Shown piece after piece: positions 36,038 to 45,055 of a stretch of DNA of 64,000 nucleotides; the first letter of the stretch is position 1; every line of letters starts with the position of its first letter. Source of the DNA: Kocuria marina (lineage in GTDB: Bacteria; Actinomycetota; Actinomycetes; Actinomycetales; Micrococcaceae); contig BMZV01000004.1 of NCBI GenBank assembly GCA_014652975.1, forward strand, positions 186,001 to 250,000. The letters are read 5' to 3'. A program made the position numbers and the translations under genes. A model generated the notes under the pieces. It worked only from the letters and a program-made list of their open reading frames with translations. It was not told the DNA's origin and ran no database searches.

Positions 36038-36314
36038 GTCGCTTCCTCTCCACGGCCTCCAGGACCGTCCCAGCGTACTCGGCCCACCCTGGGAAGGTCC
36101 CGCGCACACCGTCTGGGGCGTACGTCGCACGCCCTCGTGGAAGGTTCGAAGACGCCACACGGCCGGGGACGGCGGCGTCGCCCGCTCCCGGTGAACGGGC
36201 GCCCGGAGGATACCTGAGCCATCAGCGAACTGGGCGCGCACGCGGTGGTTCGGGCCCGGGGCGGACGGCTAGGGTTTGAGCAGTCCTAGATCCTCCACGA
36301 CGATTGGCGGTCCC

Positions 36315-37814
36315 ATGCCTTCGAACCCTCCGAACGACGAGAACGGCGAGAACCCCAAGGACCCGTTCCAGGAGATGTTCGAGCGTCTGCTGGGGTCCGG
36401 GAACATGAAGCCCGGTGACATGCCGGCCGGTATGCCCATGGACCCGCAGGCCATGTCCATGATGTTCCAGCAGATCCAGTCCATGATGAGTTCGACCTCC
36501 TCGGGGGAGCCCATCAACTGGGAGCTCGCCAACCAGCACGCCCGTCAGGTGGCCGCGCAGAAGGGCGACGCGTCCGTTTCGGCGAAGCAGAAGGGCGCCG
36601 TGAACGATGCCATGAAGCTCGCGGACCTGTGGCTCACGGACAACACCGCGTTCGGCGAAGCCCCCGTGCTGCCGTCCGCGTGGGCGCGCGCCGAGTGGAT
36701 CGAGGCCACGTGGGAGACCTGGAAGGAGATGACCACCCCGGTGGCCACCTCCGTGTCCAAGGCCATGTCCGACGCCCTGACCCAGCAGTTGCCCCCCGAG
36801 CTCTCCCAGGCCATGGGCGGGGCGGACCTGTCCGGGATGCTCTCCGGCGCGGGCTCCATGATGTTCGGGATGCAGCTGGGACAGGCCGTGGGTGCGCTCT
36901 CGTGCGAGGTGCTGTCCTCCACCGACGTGGGCATCCCCCTGGCCAAGGACCGCTGCGCGCTCGTGCCGTCCAACGTGGCCGAGTTCAGCGAGGGGCTGAA
37001 CCTGCCGGCCTCGGACGTGATGCTGTACCTGGCCATCCGCGAGGCCGCCCACACGCGTTTGTTCCACGGTGTGCCGTGGTTGCGCCAGTACGTGCTGGAC
37101 CTGATCACGGCGTTCGCGTCCGAGATCCACATCGACATGGACCGGATCGAGTCCATCGCCCAGGAACTCGACCCCTCCGACCCCTCGGGCATCCAGGACG
37201 CGCTGGCCTCCGGCGTGTTCAGCCCCGAGATGACCCCGCGCCAGGAGGCCACACTCGCCAAGCTCGAGACGGTCCTCGCGCTCGTGGAGGGTTGGGTCAA
37301 CCGCGTCACCGTGGCCTCCACCGCCAACATCCCCTCCGCCGCCGCCCTCACCGAGATGATGGCCCGACGCCGCGCCGAGGGCGGGCCCGCCGAGCGCACC
37401 TTCGGTTCCCTCGTGGGTCTCGAACTGCGCCCCCGCCGATTGCGTGAGGCAGCGACCTTCTGGGGCTACGTGGAGGAACAGCGCGGGATCACCGAGCGCG
37501 ACAGCCTCTGGGAGTCCCCCGAGCTACTGCCCACCAACGAGGACCTCGACGATCCCCAGGGCTTCGAGGAGCGCCGCGGGCTGCTCACGGCCAGCGACGA
37601 GGAGATGGACGCCGCCCTGGAGAAGCTGCTGGCCGGCGGGTACGAGGACGGCCGGCAGGCCCCGGGGGGCGCGAGTTCCACCGGCCAAGCCTCCGCGGAC
37701 GCGAAGCAGGGTGCGTCCGGGGAGACGTCGACTGGACGCGAGCCGGGTGAGAGCACGGGCACTGCCGGCGACGACGACCAGGACGATCCCGACACCACGC
37801 GGGACGAGGACTGA
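36315..37814 (+). CDS. Zincin-like putative hydrolase (DUF2342, Rv3195-like)
   Basis: The protein has 499 residues. The ATG at 36315 is used; a TTG at 36276 is possible but adds an unlikely leader. The fold region of this actinobacterial family is visible: MFGMQLGQAVGALSCEVLSS near 175, LAIREAAHTRLFHGVPWLR near 245 and EMTPRQEATLAKLETVLALVEGWV near 310. Databases describe the family as zinc-dependent metalloprotease-like, with REAAH in place of a clean HEXXH, so catalysis is unproven. The C-terminus (about 435-499) is disordered, rich in Gly, Ser, Asp and Glu. It is divergent from the PDZ protease gene, as in M. tuberculosis. Confidence 0.85.
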   Translation: MPSNPPNDENGENPKDPFQEMFERLLGSGNMKPGDMPAGMPMDPQAMSMMFQQIQSMMSSTSSGEPINWELANQHARQVAAQKGDASVSAKQKGAVNDAMKLADLWLTDNTAFGEAPVLPSAWARAEWIEATWETWKEMTTPVATSVSKAMSDALTQQLPPELSQAMGGADLSGMLSGAGSMMFGMQLGQAVGALSCEVLSSTDVGIPLAKDRCALVPSNVAEFSEGLNLPASDVMLYLAIREAAHTRLFHGVPWLRQYVLDLITAFASEIHIDMDRIESIAQELDPSDPSGIQDALASGVFSPEMTPRQEATLAKLETVLALVEGWVNRVTVASTANIPSAAALTEMMARRRAEGGPAERTFGSLVGLELRPRRLREAATFWGYVEEQRGITERDSLWESPELLPTNEDLDDPQGFEERRGLLTASDEEMDAALEKLLAGGYEDGRQAPGGASSTGQASADAKQGASGETSTGREPGESTGTAGDDDQDDPDTTRDED

Positions 37815-37975
37815 TCGTGGGCGGCTGGGCCTCCGTGTAGTAGGCCCGTCGTACGGACTTCAGGGTTCGCGGCCGGGCCCGTACGAACGGCACGGAGCCA
37901 CTCGCACCGAGACTCGTGCGGACCTCGTACCGGCCCCTCGCCGACCCGGCTCGCCGGGCTGGCCCCTCGGGTGCC

Positions 37976-38554
37976 TCACTCCCGGCCCGTGACCTGCGCG
38001 GGGTTCCGCTCCGCCCACGCGGCGCCGTCCAGGAACTGGCCGGCGTCGTGCGCCCTGGGGTGGCGCCGTGCCATCTCCCAGAACCGCTCGTTGTGGTGAG
38101 CCTCGAGCAGGTGCACGAGCTCGTGCAGCACCACGGTCTCCAGAACCCACTCGGGCGCGTCCGCGAGTCGCCGTGAGATCCGAATGGCACCCGTGGCGGG
38201 GGTCGCCGAGCCCCACCGTGTGTGCTGGCGGGCGGACCACGTGATGCTCGTGGGCCGGGCACGACCCTCCAGGTAGGTCCGGGACAGCCGCTGCGCCATC
38301 TCCTCCAGCGCCGTGTCGGAGTGCCGCGTGCGCGAGGCCGCCTCCGCCGCGCGCCGCTTGGCCACGACCCTGGGAACGAGAGTTGCACTCCAATGCGCGA
38401 TCTGGGCACGGGTGGCCCGTTGCGGCACCGAGAGCACCACGGCGTCCCCGCTGAAGTGGGCGTTGACGGTCTTGGTGCGGCGGGCACTGCGCTTGACGAC
38501 GATCTCCGGCATCTCCTCCGGTGGTTCGACGATTCTGGCTCGTGGTGGGGGCAT
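37976..38554 (-). CDS. YgjP/M48-type metallopeptidase domain protein
   Basis: This 192-residue soluble protein carries a zinc-protease motif at 144-148 (HELVH, in VVLHELVHLLEAHHNERFW). Further His residues at 153-154 and the NERFW block are typical of the YgjP/WLM (DUF45) group. The preceding RWGSATPATGAIRISRRLADAPEWVLETVV is also characteristic. Members are thought to be small intracellular metallopeptidases, some associated with DNA-protein crosslink repair or restriction systems. No such system is adjacent. It is convergent with the zincin-like gene and divergent from the ThiF-like gene. Confidence 0.88.
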   Translation of the reverse strand: MPPPRARIVEPPEEMPEIVVKRSARRTKTVNAHFSGDAVVLSVPQRATRAQIAHWSATLVPRVVAKRRAAEAASRTRHSDTALEEMAQRLSRTYLEGRARPTSITWSARQHTRWGSATPATGAIRISRRLADAPEWVLETVVLHELVHLLEAHHNERFWEMARRHPRAHDAGQFLDGAAWAERNPAQVTGRE

Positions 38555-38688
38555 GCCCCCAGTTCACCACCCCGCCCGGGCGGGGCACGAACCGGGACGC
38601 AGAAGGGGAGCACGGTGCCCGCGGCACCCGTCCTGTGGATTGCCCCGCTCCGGCCGCGGGAGCACCCCGCTTCGGCAACCCTGGTGCC

Positions 38689-39567
38689 ATGACCCACCGT
38701 TGCCCAACCGCCCCCGAGGAACCCTGCGCTCCCCCGGCGCTCGACGAGCTGCGCGTTCTCGCGCTCGGGCTCGACCCCCTCACCGCCGCCGTGTGCCTCG
38801 CGCTCGCGGAGGCCGGGGTCTGCCTGCTCAACGTCCGGGATCCTGCACCCGTCGGGACCGCGGACGTCCGCCACGGCCCGTATCCCGCGGAGTTCCAGGG
38901 CCAGCCGCGTGAACTGGTGCTGAGGACCCTGTTGCGGCGCAGATCCCCGCGCTGCGCCCCGCTCAGCGCACCCGAGCTCTTCCCGTCGGCGGCGGTGCCC
39001 ACCGCCGTGGTGCTCCACACGTGGTCCGTGCCCGGTGATCTCGTGGCGGACCTCGCCACGGCTTCCTCCCCGGACCTAGACCCGGCGCTGCCCACCCTGA
39101 GCGTGGTCCGCGACGGCGGGTCCGTGGTTGTCTGGCCCCTCACCGACTGGGCGCACCGCCCGTGCCGGGCCTGTGTGGCGAGTGCGGTCCGTGAAGCGCG
39201 ACGCGCGTTCCGTGGGTCCCCAACCACGCCCGGCGAGCCTCTGCTTCCGCGTCAGGACGGGACGATGGCCGTGCTGACGCGCACGGTGGCCACCGGGGAG
39301 ATCGCGGGTCGCCTGCTGTCCCACGTGCTGCGGGACGACGCCGCTCCGCGGGCGGCACCGTCCGACCCGCCACACGACGCTCCCCCGGACGTGCCACCTG
39401 CCGGCACCGAAACGGCACCGTCCGGCCCACCGCCGGCCCGGCCCACCGCCGGAACGCAGTCACCTGACGGTCCGGAAGCGTGCCTCGTGCTGCGCCGGGG
39501 GCTGACGGTTCTGCCTTTGGCCCCGGATCCGAGGTGCCTGTGCTCCCTCGCGTTCACCGGGCTGTGA
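38689..39567 (+). CDS. Degenerate ThiF/E1-like protein
   Basis: This 292-residue protein has no strong motif, but its layout resembles the ThiF-like proteins of Actinobacteria that sit in the Rv3196 position. A Rossmann-like start (LRVLALGLDPLTAAVCLALAEAGV) is followed by a domain with CRAC near 159 and CLC near 285, which could bind one zinc ion as in E1 enzymes. The GXGXXG ATP-binding loop is replaced (ALGLDPLTAA) and no catalytic cysteine site stands out, so adenylation activity is doubtful. Residues about 220-262 are Pro-rich and low in complexity. Function is unknown. Confidence 0.55.
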   Translation: MTHRCPTAPEEPCAPPALDELRVLALGLDPLTAAVCLALAEAGVCLLNVRDPAPVGTADVRHGPYPAEFQGQPRELVLRTLLRRRSPRCAPLSAPELFPSAAVPTAVVLHTWSVPGDLVADLATASSPDLDPALPTLSVVRDGGSVVVWPLTDWAHRPCRACVASAVREARRAFRGSPTTPGEPLLPRQDGTMAVLTRTVATGEIAGRLLSHVLRDDAAPRAAPSDPPHDAPPDVPPAGTETAPSGPPPARPTAGTQSPDGPEACLVLRRGLTVLPLAPDPRCLCSLAFTGL

Positions 39568-39605
39568 ACCGTGTGTGCGGAGTGCGCCGTACCACCCGTG
39601 CCCGC

Positions 39606-40613
39606 TCAGACGGAGTCGCGGTCCACCGTGAAGGCCCCCGCCGTGTCCGGGGGCGAGGGTGCGGGCTCGTCCCGCACCAGGGCGTTGATCACGGCCACGA
39701 TGTGCCGGGCCGTGACCTCCGGGTCCAGCGCCACCATGGTCAGCGGAGGGTCGGCCAGCGCCGCCGCCGGGGAGTCGTTGACCCCCACGATCGCGAGGTC
39801 CGCGGGCGCTTTCCAGCCGAGCCGCCGCATCCCGCAGAGCACGGCGAGTGCGGCGGTGGTGTCGTGGGCGCACACCCCGGACGCCCCCGGGTGCCGTTCG
39901 CGCCACTGCAGCAGCACATCGGCCGCCCCGCGGGGATCCGCAGGAAGGGGAAGAGCGCTCGGGCGAGGCAGGCCACGGGCCGCGCACTCGCGCTGCAGCA
40001 CCTCGAAGCGCCACTGGGAGACGCCGTGCATGTGCTCCCCGCCCGTGATCGCATAGCCCAGGTGCGTATGGCCCGCGGCCACGAGCCGCTGCACCTGCAC
40101 CCTGGCGATGTCCCGCTCACGGAGACCCGTGATCCACCGCCCCATGTCGTCCGAACCGGTCCAGGAGAGGACGCCGCGCACGCCACTTCGACGCATGCGC
40201 TCGGCGTCGTCCTCCGCGAGGTCCCACGCGAGCACGGCGGCCGGCGTCACGGAGGACCAGACCTGGGCGGCGGGGCGGCGGGTCCACGCATGGATCACCA
40301 TGGACAGCCCCACCTCGGAGAACAGCACCGAGAGCCGCTCCACGATCACCCCGATGTCCTCGGTGAGGGACCCCGCTGGCGGGAGGTATAGCAGCACGGA
40401 GGTGGAGCGGCCCCGGCCGAGCGCCCGCGCCTCCGCCGAGGGCGCGTAGGAGAGCTCCCGGGCGGCGTCGAGCACGCGGCGTCGGGTGCCCGCGGAGATG
40501 GACTGTGAGGGGGTGTCGTTGAGCACGAAGCTCACGGTGGTGCGGGAGACCCCGGCCAGCCGTGCCACGTCGGCGCTCGTGGTCCGCCGTGCGGGGGTGC
40601 GGTGCCGGTGCAT
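39606..40613 (-). CDS. LacI-family transcription regulator
   Basis: The protein has 335 residues. The DNA-binding domain is at 12-60: TSADVARLAGVSRTTVSFVLND is the helix-turn-helix, followed by the hinge segment around LSYAPSAEARALGRGRS. The rest is a periplasmic-binding-type effector domain with VLSWTGSDDMG and LAIVGVNDSPAAALADPPLTMVALD near the end. The start at 40613 is preferred; the reading frame continues far upstream through the monooxygenase only because of GC bias. The gene diverges from the monooxygenase/hydrolase operon and probably represses it through the palindrome at 40723-40736. The ligand is unknown. Confidence 0.9.
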   Translation of the reverse strand: MHRHRTPARRTTSADVARLAGVSRTTVSFVLNDTPSQSISAGTRRRVLDAARELSYAPSAEARALGRGRSTSVLLYLPPAGSLTEDIGVIVERLSVLFSEVGLSMVIHAWTRRPAAQVWSSVTPAAVLAWDLAEDDAERMRRSGVRGVLSWTGSDDMGRWITGLRERDIARVQVQRLVAAGHTHLGYAITGGEHMHGVSQWRFEVLQRECAARGLPRPSALPLPADPRGAADVLLQWRERHPGASGVCAHDTTAALAVLCGMRRLGWKAPADLAIVGVNDSPAAALADPPLTMVALDPEVTARHIVAVINALVRDEPAPSPPDTAGAFTVDRDSV

Positions 40614-40922
40614 GCTCGTGAGTTCTCCCTGGAGGTCGGTGGCCACATGGTAGCGAGTGGCCCACCGCCGCCGGGCCCTGATGCCCCACGAATGTGAGCT
40701 GTTACACTCGACAACCATCAAGCTAACACGCGTTAGTGTGCACCGGCACGGACCGCTACCGACCCGGGCCCCTCCCGGCGCACGGCCTGCCTGCAGGGAA
40801 CTGGAAGCGGCCACGTCGCCGCGAGGTTTCGGAGCCGGTACCCGTCGGGAACGCCGTCGGGCACCGGCTGCACCACCCGGATCCGACCGGGGCGCGCGAC
40901 CGCAAGGAAGTTGGAGAACCAC
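40614..40922. other. 309-base divergent regulatory region
   Basis: This lies between the LacI-type regulator (minus) and the monooxygenase (plus). A less GC-rich block (40690-40740) holds the operator-like palindrome and a possible plus-strand promoter (TTACAC at 40702-40707, TAACAC at 40724-40729, spacer 16). The remaining 180 bases before the monooxygenase are GC-rich, with no recognisable gene or hairpin. Confidence 0.5.
40723..40736. promoter_or_regulatory. LacI-type operator candidate
   Basis: CTAACACGCGTTAG consists of perfect CTAAC/GTTAG arms around a four-base centre containing CG, the usual look of LacI/GalR-family operators. It overlaps the possible -10 of the monooxygenase operon, so binding would block transcription. 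Assignment to the neighbouring LacI gene is inference from position. Confidence 0.55.
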
Positions 40923-42401
40923 ATGGACACTCAGGACGTCGACGTGATCATCATCGGTGCCGGGATCTCCGGCATCGGCGCCGCTCGGGAGCTCGCCGGC
41001 ACCGGCCGCACCGTCCGCATCCTCGAGGCGCGCGAGAACATGGGCGGCACGTGGGACCTCTTCCGGTACCCGGGTATCCGCTCGGACTCGGACATGGCCA
41101 CCTTCGGCTACCGCAGCCACCCCTGGACAGGAGAGCGCAGCCTGGCCACTGGGGACACCATCCTCGACTACGTCCACTCGGCGGCCGAGGAGGCCGACGT
41201 CACGAAGGACATCCGGTTCGGGCGGCGCGCCGAGCAGGCACGGTGGTCCTCCGAAACCCACACGTGGACCGTCACGCACCGCGACGTCCACACGGGCGGG
41301 GCCGAGCAGCTCACCGGCCGGTGGCTGTTCATGGCCACGGGCTACTACCGCTACGACGAGGGCTTCACCCCCGACTGGCCCACGCTGTCCGAGTTCGAGG
41401 GGACCGTGGTCCACCCGCAGCACTGGCCGGAGGACCTGGACGTGGCGGGCCGTCGCGTGGTCGTGATCGGCAGCGGCGCCACCGCCGTGACCCTCGTGCC
41501 CGCGCTCACGGACCGCGGCGCTCACGTGAGCATGCTGCAGCGCTCCCCGTCCTACGTGGCCTCCGTGCCCGGCAGGGACGAGACTGGCATCAAGCTGCGC
41601 AAGTGGCTGCCGCCGCGCGTGGCCGGGGAGGCCAACCGCTGGCGCAACATCGTGCGCTCCATGGCCATCTACGAGTTCAGCCGCCGCCGACCGCAGGCCA
41701 TGCGGGACCTGCTGCACCGCGGGGCTGTGAAGCACCTGGGCCCCACCTTCCCGGTGGACGAGCACTTCACCCCCGAGTACGACCCGTGGGACCAGCGGCT
41801 GTGCGCGGCACCGGACGGCGACTTCTTCAAGGCTGTGCGCGGGGACCACGCCGAGGTGGTCACGGACACCATCGAACGCTTCACCGCGGACGGCATCCAG
41901 CTGCGCTCGGGCCGTCACCTCCAGGCGGACGTGATCGTCACCGCCACGGGGCTCAACGTGCAGTTTCTTGGGAACATGGATCTCGTGGTGGACGGGGAGA
42001 CCGTGGATCCGGCCGCGCGCGTGAGCTACCGTGGCATGATGCTCGACGGCGTCCCCAACATGGCCTTCGCCATCGGGTACACGAACTCCTCGTGGACCCT
42101 GCGCGTGGACCTGATCACAGAGTACTTCCGGCGGCTGCTGGACCGCATGGACCGCGAGGGTGCCGTGGCCGTCACGCCCCGGTACTCCGGCCCCCGCACC
42201 GGGCTGCGCCCGCTCATCGACCTGGCCTCCGGCTACATCCAGCGTGGCGCGCACCTGCTGCCCCGCCAGGGCCGCGACGGGGCATGGAACGTGCGGCAGA
42301 ACTACCTGCGGGACCGGGTGCTGTTCCGTCCGGGTGCCGAGAAGGACGAGCAACTGGAGTTCACGGTGCCCGCCCGCACCGCCTCGGGGGTGGGCGCGTG
42401 A
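40923..42401 (+). CDS. Flavin monooxygenase of the EthA/Baeyer-Villiger type
   Basis: This 492-residue class B flavoprotein starts at ATG 40923 with GGAG six bases upstream. The FAD loop is IIIGAGISGIGAA (about 9-21) and the NADPH loop VVIGSGATAVTLVPA (about 180-195). The Baeyer-Villiger fingerprint FXGXXXHXXXWP matches exactly as FEGTVVHPQHWP (about 159-170). Sequence layout is closest to the EthA/MymA group, which oxidises ketones, fatty compounds and thioamide drugs. A GTGA overlap couples it to the alpha/beta hydrolase. A plausible pathway is ketone to ester, then ester hydrolysis; the substrate is unknown. Confidence 0.92.
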   Translation: MDTQDVDVIIIGAGISGIGAARELAGTGRTVRILEARENMGGTWDLFRYPGIRSDSDMATFGYRSHPWTGERSLATGDTILDYVHSAAEEADVTKDIRFGRRAEQARWSSETHTWTVTHRDVHTGGAEQLTGRWLFMATGYYRYDEGFTPDWPTLSEFEGTVVHPQHWPEDLDVAGRRVVVIGSGATAVTLVPALTDRGAHVSMLQRSPSYVASVPGRDETGIKLRKWLPPRVAGEANRWRNIVRSMAIYEFSRRRPQAMRDLLHRGAVKHLGPTFPVDEHFTPEYDPWDQRLCAAPDGDFFKAVRGDHAEVVTDTIERFTADGIQLRSGRHLQADVIVTATGLNVQFLGNMDLVVDGETVDPAARVSYRGMMLDGVPNMAFAIGYTNSSWTLRVDLITEYFRRLLDRMDREGAVAVTPRYSGPRTGLRPLIDLASGYIQRGAHLLPRQGRDGAWNVRQNYLRDRVLFRPGAEKDEQLEFTVPARTASGVGA

Positions 42402-43219
42402 GCACGCAGATGTGGAACGGGCTGAGCTGGCGCGAGACCGGTGAGGGCACCCCGGTGCTGCTGATCCACGGGATCGGACGCAGCCTGGCCGACTGGGACG
42501 AGCAGCACGAGCGTCTGGCCGCGCGGCACCGTGTGATCAGCGTGGACCTCCCCGGCTTCGGTGGCTCCGAGGTCCCCACCGAGGGCATGAGCCTCTCGAA
42601 TCTCGCCTCCCGCGTGGCGGAGTTCGTGCGCGCCCAGGGCATTGCGCCGGCCCACGTGGCCGGCAACTCCCTGGGCGGGGCCGTGGCCATGCAGCTCACC
42701 GCCGACCACCCGGAACTCGTGCGCAGCCTGCTGCTCGTGGACTCCGCAGGATTCGGACGGGGCGTGAGCCCGGCCCTGCGTCTCGCGGCGCTGCCCGGGG
42801 TGGGCGAGCGCGCACTGGCACCGAGCCGCAAGGGTGCGCTGCGCTCCGAGCGGGCCATGTACCACGACCCCGCCCTGGCCACGCCCGAGCGCGTGGAACG
42901 CGGCTACGAGCTCGCGCAGCGCCCCGGCGGCTCCGAGGCCATGCTGCAGATGCTGCGCTCGATCGGCTCGATCGCGGGTGTGAAGCGGCCCTGGCGGCGC
43001 CGGCTGCTCCCCCGCGTGCGGGCCACCGGTGTTCCCGTGTTCATCATGTGGGGCGACAAGGACACGGTGCTGCCCTTCCGTCACCTCGCCCGCGGGGCGA
43101 AGGCCCTGGGGGCTCGCAGCCACCGGTTTCCCGACACCGGCCACGGGCCCATGATCGAGCGGCCCGACGAGTTCGCCCGCCTGGCCACCGAGTTCTGGGC
43201 GAGCGCGGAGCGCAGCTGA
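42398..43219 (+). CDS. Alpha/beta hydrolase
   Basis: The protein has 273 residues with a GTG start at 42398 that overlaps the monooxygenase stop by four bases. The oxyanion region is LLIHGIGRSLADW (about 22-34). The nucleophile elbow is AGNSLGGAVA (Ser about 91), the acid Asp lies in IMWGDKDTVLP and the His in FPDTGHGPM. This completes a catalytic triad of the alpha/beta-hydrolase fold without membrane segments. Coupling to a Baeyer-Villiger monooxygenase suggests esterase or lactonase activity on its product; this is inference from context. Confidence 0.9.
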   Translation: MSTQMWNGLSWRETGEGTPVLLIHGIGRSLADWDEQHERLAARHRVISVDLPGFGGSEVPTEGMSLSNLASRVAEFVRAQGIAPAHVAGNSLGGAVAMQLTADHPELVRSLLLVDSAGFGRGVSPALRLAALPGVGERALAPSRKGALRSERAMYHDPALATPERVERGYELAQRPGGSEAMLQMLRSIGSIAGVKRPWRRRLLPRVRATGVPVFIMWGDKDTVLPFRHLARGAKALGARSHRFPDTGHGPMIERPDEFARLATEFWASAERS

Positions 43220-43286
43220 CGACGCCGCACGGGCCGGTCCCGGCCGGGCCTCGGCCGCACCCGCTTAGCGGCCGCCGCGGCGTCGT
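43219..43286. terminator. Convergent terminator-like hairpin after the hydrolase gene
   Basis: ACGACGCCGC (43219-43228) pairs with GCGGCGTCGT (43277-43286), and an inner GGCCGG/CCGGCC stem sits in the loop. The right arm lies inside the 3' end of the convergent helicase gene. Confidence 0.4.
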
Positions 43287-45055
43287 GCCGGGGTGCGCGG
43301 CGCGGGGGGCAGCACAGCATCGAGGAAACGGGACCGGACCCGGTTGGGCCGACCGCCCGGGGTCCGGGACAGCGACCACGAGAGCACGAGGTGCTCCCGC
43401 GCGCGGGTGATCCCCACGTAGAGCAGCCGGCGCTCCTCGTCCATGGCATCCGGGGTGTCGGCGAAGCTGATGGGCATGAGTCCCTCGGAGAGCCCCACGA
43501 GGAACACGGCATCCCACTCCAGGCCCTTAGCCGAGTGCAGGGACGCGAGCGTGACCCCGTCCACCACCGGGGCCTCCTGGGTGGTCGCACGGCGTTCGAT
43601 CTCCTGCGCGAAACCGGCGAGCGACAGCGTCTCGCCGTCCGCCACGGCGCGGCGGGCCATGGTGTCCGCGAGCGAGACGAGTGCACGCAGGGACTCCCAC
43701 TTGGCGCGCGTGGCGCTGTCGGAGCGCGGGGCCCGCTCCGTGTAGCCGAGCGAACCGAGCATGTCCCGCACCTGCTGGGGGACGTCCGCGCGGTCCGCGC
43801 CCGCCGTGCGTGCGGCGGAACGGATCTGCACGATGGCCTGCCGGATCTCGGGCCGGTTGAAGAACCGTTCGGAGCCGCGCAGCTGGAAACCGATGTTCGC
43901 ATCCGCGAGTGCGGCTTCGAATGCCTGCGACTGGCCGTTGGTGCGAAACAGGACGGCGATCTCGTGCGGGGCCACGCCGTCGTCGATCAGGTCCTGGATC
44001 CGCACGGCCACGCCCGCGGCCTCGGCCTCGTCGTCCGGGTACTCGTTCCACGCGGGCTCGGGGCCCGCGGGGCGCTGGGAGACCAGGCGCAGCGGTGTGG
44101 CCCACGTGTCCGGGGTGGACGTGAGGGACGGACGGCGCGCGGCCAGCAGCCGGTTGGCGGTGTTGACCACCTGAGGGGTGGAGCGGTAGTCGCGGATCAG
44201 CTCCACCACAGACGCGCCGGGGTACCGGGACGGGAACTCCAGCAGGTGCCGGGACGTGGCGCCCGTGAAGGAGTAGATGGTCTGGGAGGCGTCCCCCACC
44301 ACGCAGAGATCGTCCCGGGAGCCGAGCCACGCGTCCAGCAGCCGCTGCTGCAGGGGCGAGACGTCCTGGTACTCGTCCACCACGAACTGGCGGTACTGCG
44401 CGTGCACCGCCGCGGCGATCCGCTCGTCCTCCTCCAGGATCCCCACCGTGATCAGCAGGACGTCCTCGAAGTCGATCAGGTGCCGGTCCGCCTTGAGGTC
44501 CTCGTAGGACTGGTAGAGCCGCTGCATGGTGCGGACGTCGTAGCCCGCGGGCATGTCCCGCTGGCCCGCCGCCTGCGGATAGGTGTCCGGGGTGTGCATG
44601 GAGACCTTGGCCCACTCGATCTCGGCCGCGACGTCCCGGACGGTCGCCCGGTCCGTGGTCAGGCGCATGGCCTGGGCGGCCTCAGTGATCAGTCTCGCCT
44701 TGTGGTTCACGAGCCCCGGCGGGGGCCCACCCACGGCCTGCGGCCAGAAGTACTGCAGCTGGCGCAGGGCGGCAGAGTGGAAGGTCCGGGCCTGCACACC
44801 GGGAGCCCCGAGGGCCCGCAGCCGCTGGCGCATCTCATTGGCGGCGCGCGCGGTGAAGGTCAGGGCCAGGGTCTTCTGGGGGGTATAGACCCCCGAGGCG
44901 ATGCCCCACGCGATGCGGTGGGTGATGGCCCGCGTCTTGCCGGTGCCCGCTCCAGCGCGCACGCACACCGGACCGTTCAGTGTGGTCGCGACCACGCGCT
45001 GCTCCGGGTCCAGGCCTCCGAGGATCCGCTCCTCGGCGCTCTGCTCCACGCTCAC
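43265..45055 (-). CDS. uvrD2: UvrD2-like superfamily 1A DNA helicase
   Basis: The protein has 596 residues with a GTG start at 45055 that overlaps the nudC stop by four bases. Motif I is RAGAGTGKTRAI (about 33-44), motif II VVDEYQDVSP, motif III GDASQTIYSFTGA, motif IV RDYRST and motif V/VI VTLASLHSAKGLEWD with YVGITRARE. The motor is complete. Mycobacterial UvrD2 is about 100 residues longer and carries a C-terminal HRDC and tetracysteine region; here the protein ends soon after motif VI with a basic tail (RTPARRRGGR). The nudC-uvrD2 order matches Rv3199c-Rv3198c. It unwinds DNA 3' to 5' in repair. Confidence 0.92.
   Translation of the reverse strand: MSVEQSAEERILGGLDPEQRVVATTLNGPVCVRAGAGTGKTRAITHRIAWGIASGVYTPQKTLALTFTARAANEMRQRLRALGAPGVQARTFHSAALRQLQYFWPQAVGGPPPGLVNHKARLITEAAQAMRLTTDRATVRDVAAEIEWAKVSMHTPDTYPQAAGQRDMPAGYDVRTMQRLYQSYEDLKADRHLIDFEDVLLITVGILEEDERIAAAVHAQYRQFVVDEYQDVSPLQQRLLDAWLGSRDDLCVVGDASQTIYSFTGATSRHLLEFPSRYPGASVVELIRDYRSTPQVVNTANRLLAARRPSLTSTPDTWATPLRLVSQRPAGPEPAWNEYPDDEAEAAGVAVRIQDLIDDGVAPHEIAVLFRTNGQSQAFEAALADANIGFQLRGSERFFNRPEIRQAIVQIRSAARTAGADRADVPQQVRDMLGSLGYTERAPRSDSATRAKWESLRALVSLADTMARRAVADGETLSLAGFAQEIERRATTQEAPVVDGVTLASLHSAKGLEWDAVFLVGLSEGLMPISFADTPDAMDEERRLLYVGITRAREHLVLSWSLSRTPGGRPNRVRSRFLDAVLPPAPRTPARRRGGR

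Noticed and set aside
36276-36314. TTG start for the zincin-like gene
   Set aside because: It adds a Ser/Arg/Thr leader not expected in the family; the ATG at 36315 gives a normal polar N-terminus.
37815-37975. Terminator between the zincin-like and YgjP-type genes
   Set aside because: Short complementary pieces such as CTCCGTG/CACGGAG exist but do not nest into one convincing hairpin.
39606-42353. Apparent 915-residue LacI fusion protein
   Set aside because: The extra N-terminal residues are antisense to the monooxygenase. A normal LacI protein starts at 40613 with its helix-turn-helix at residue 12.
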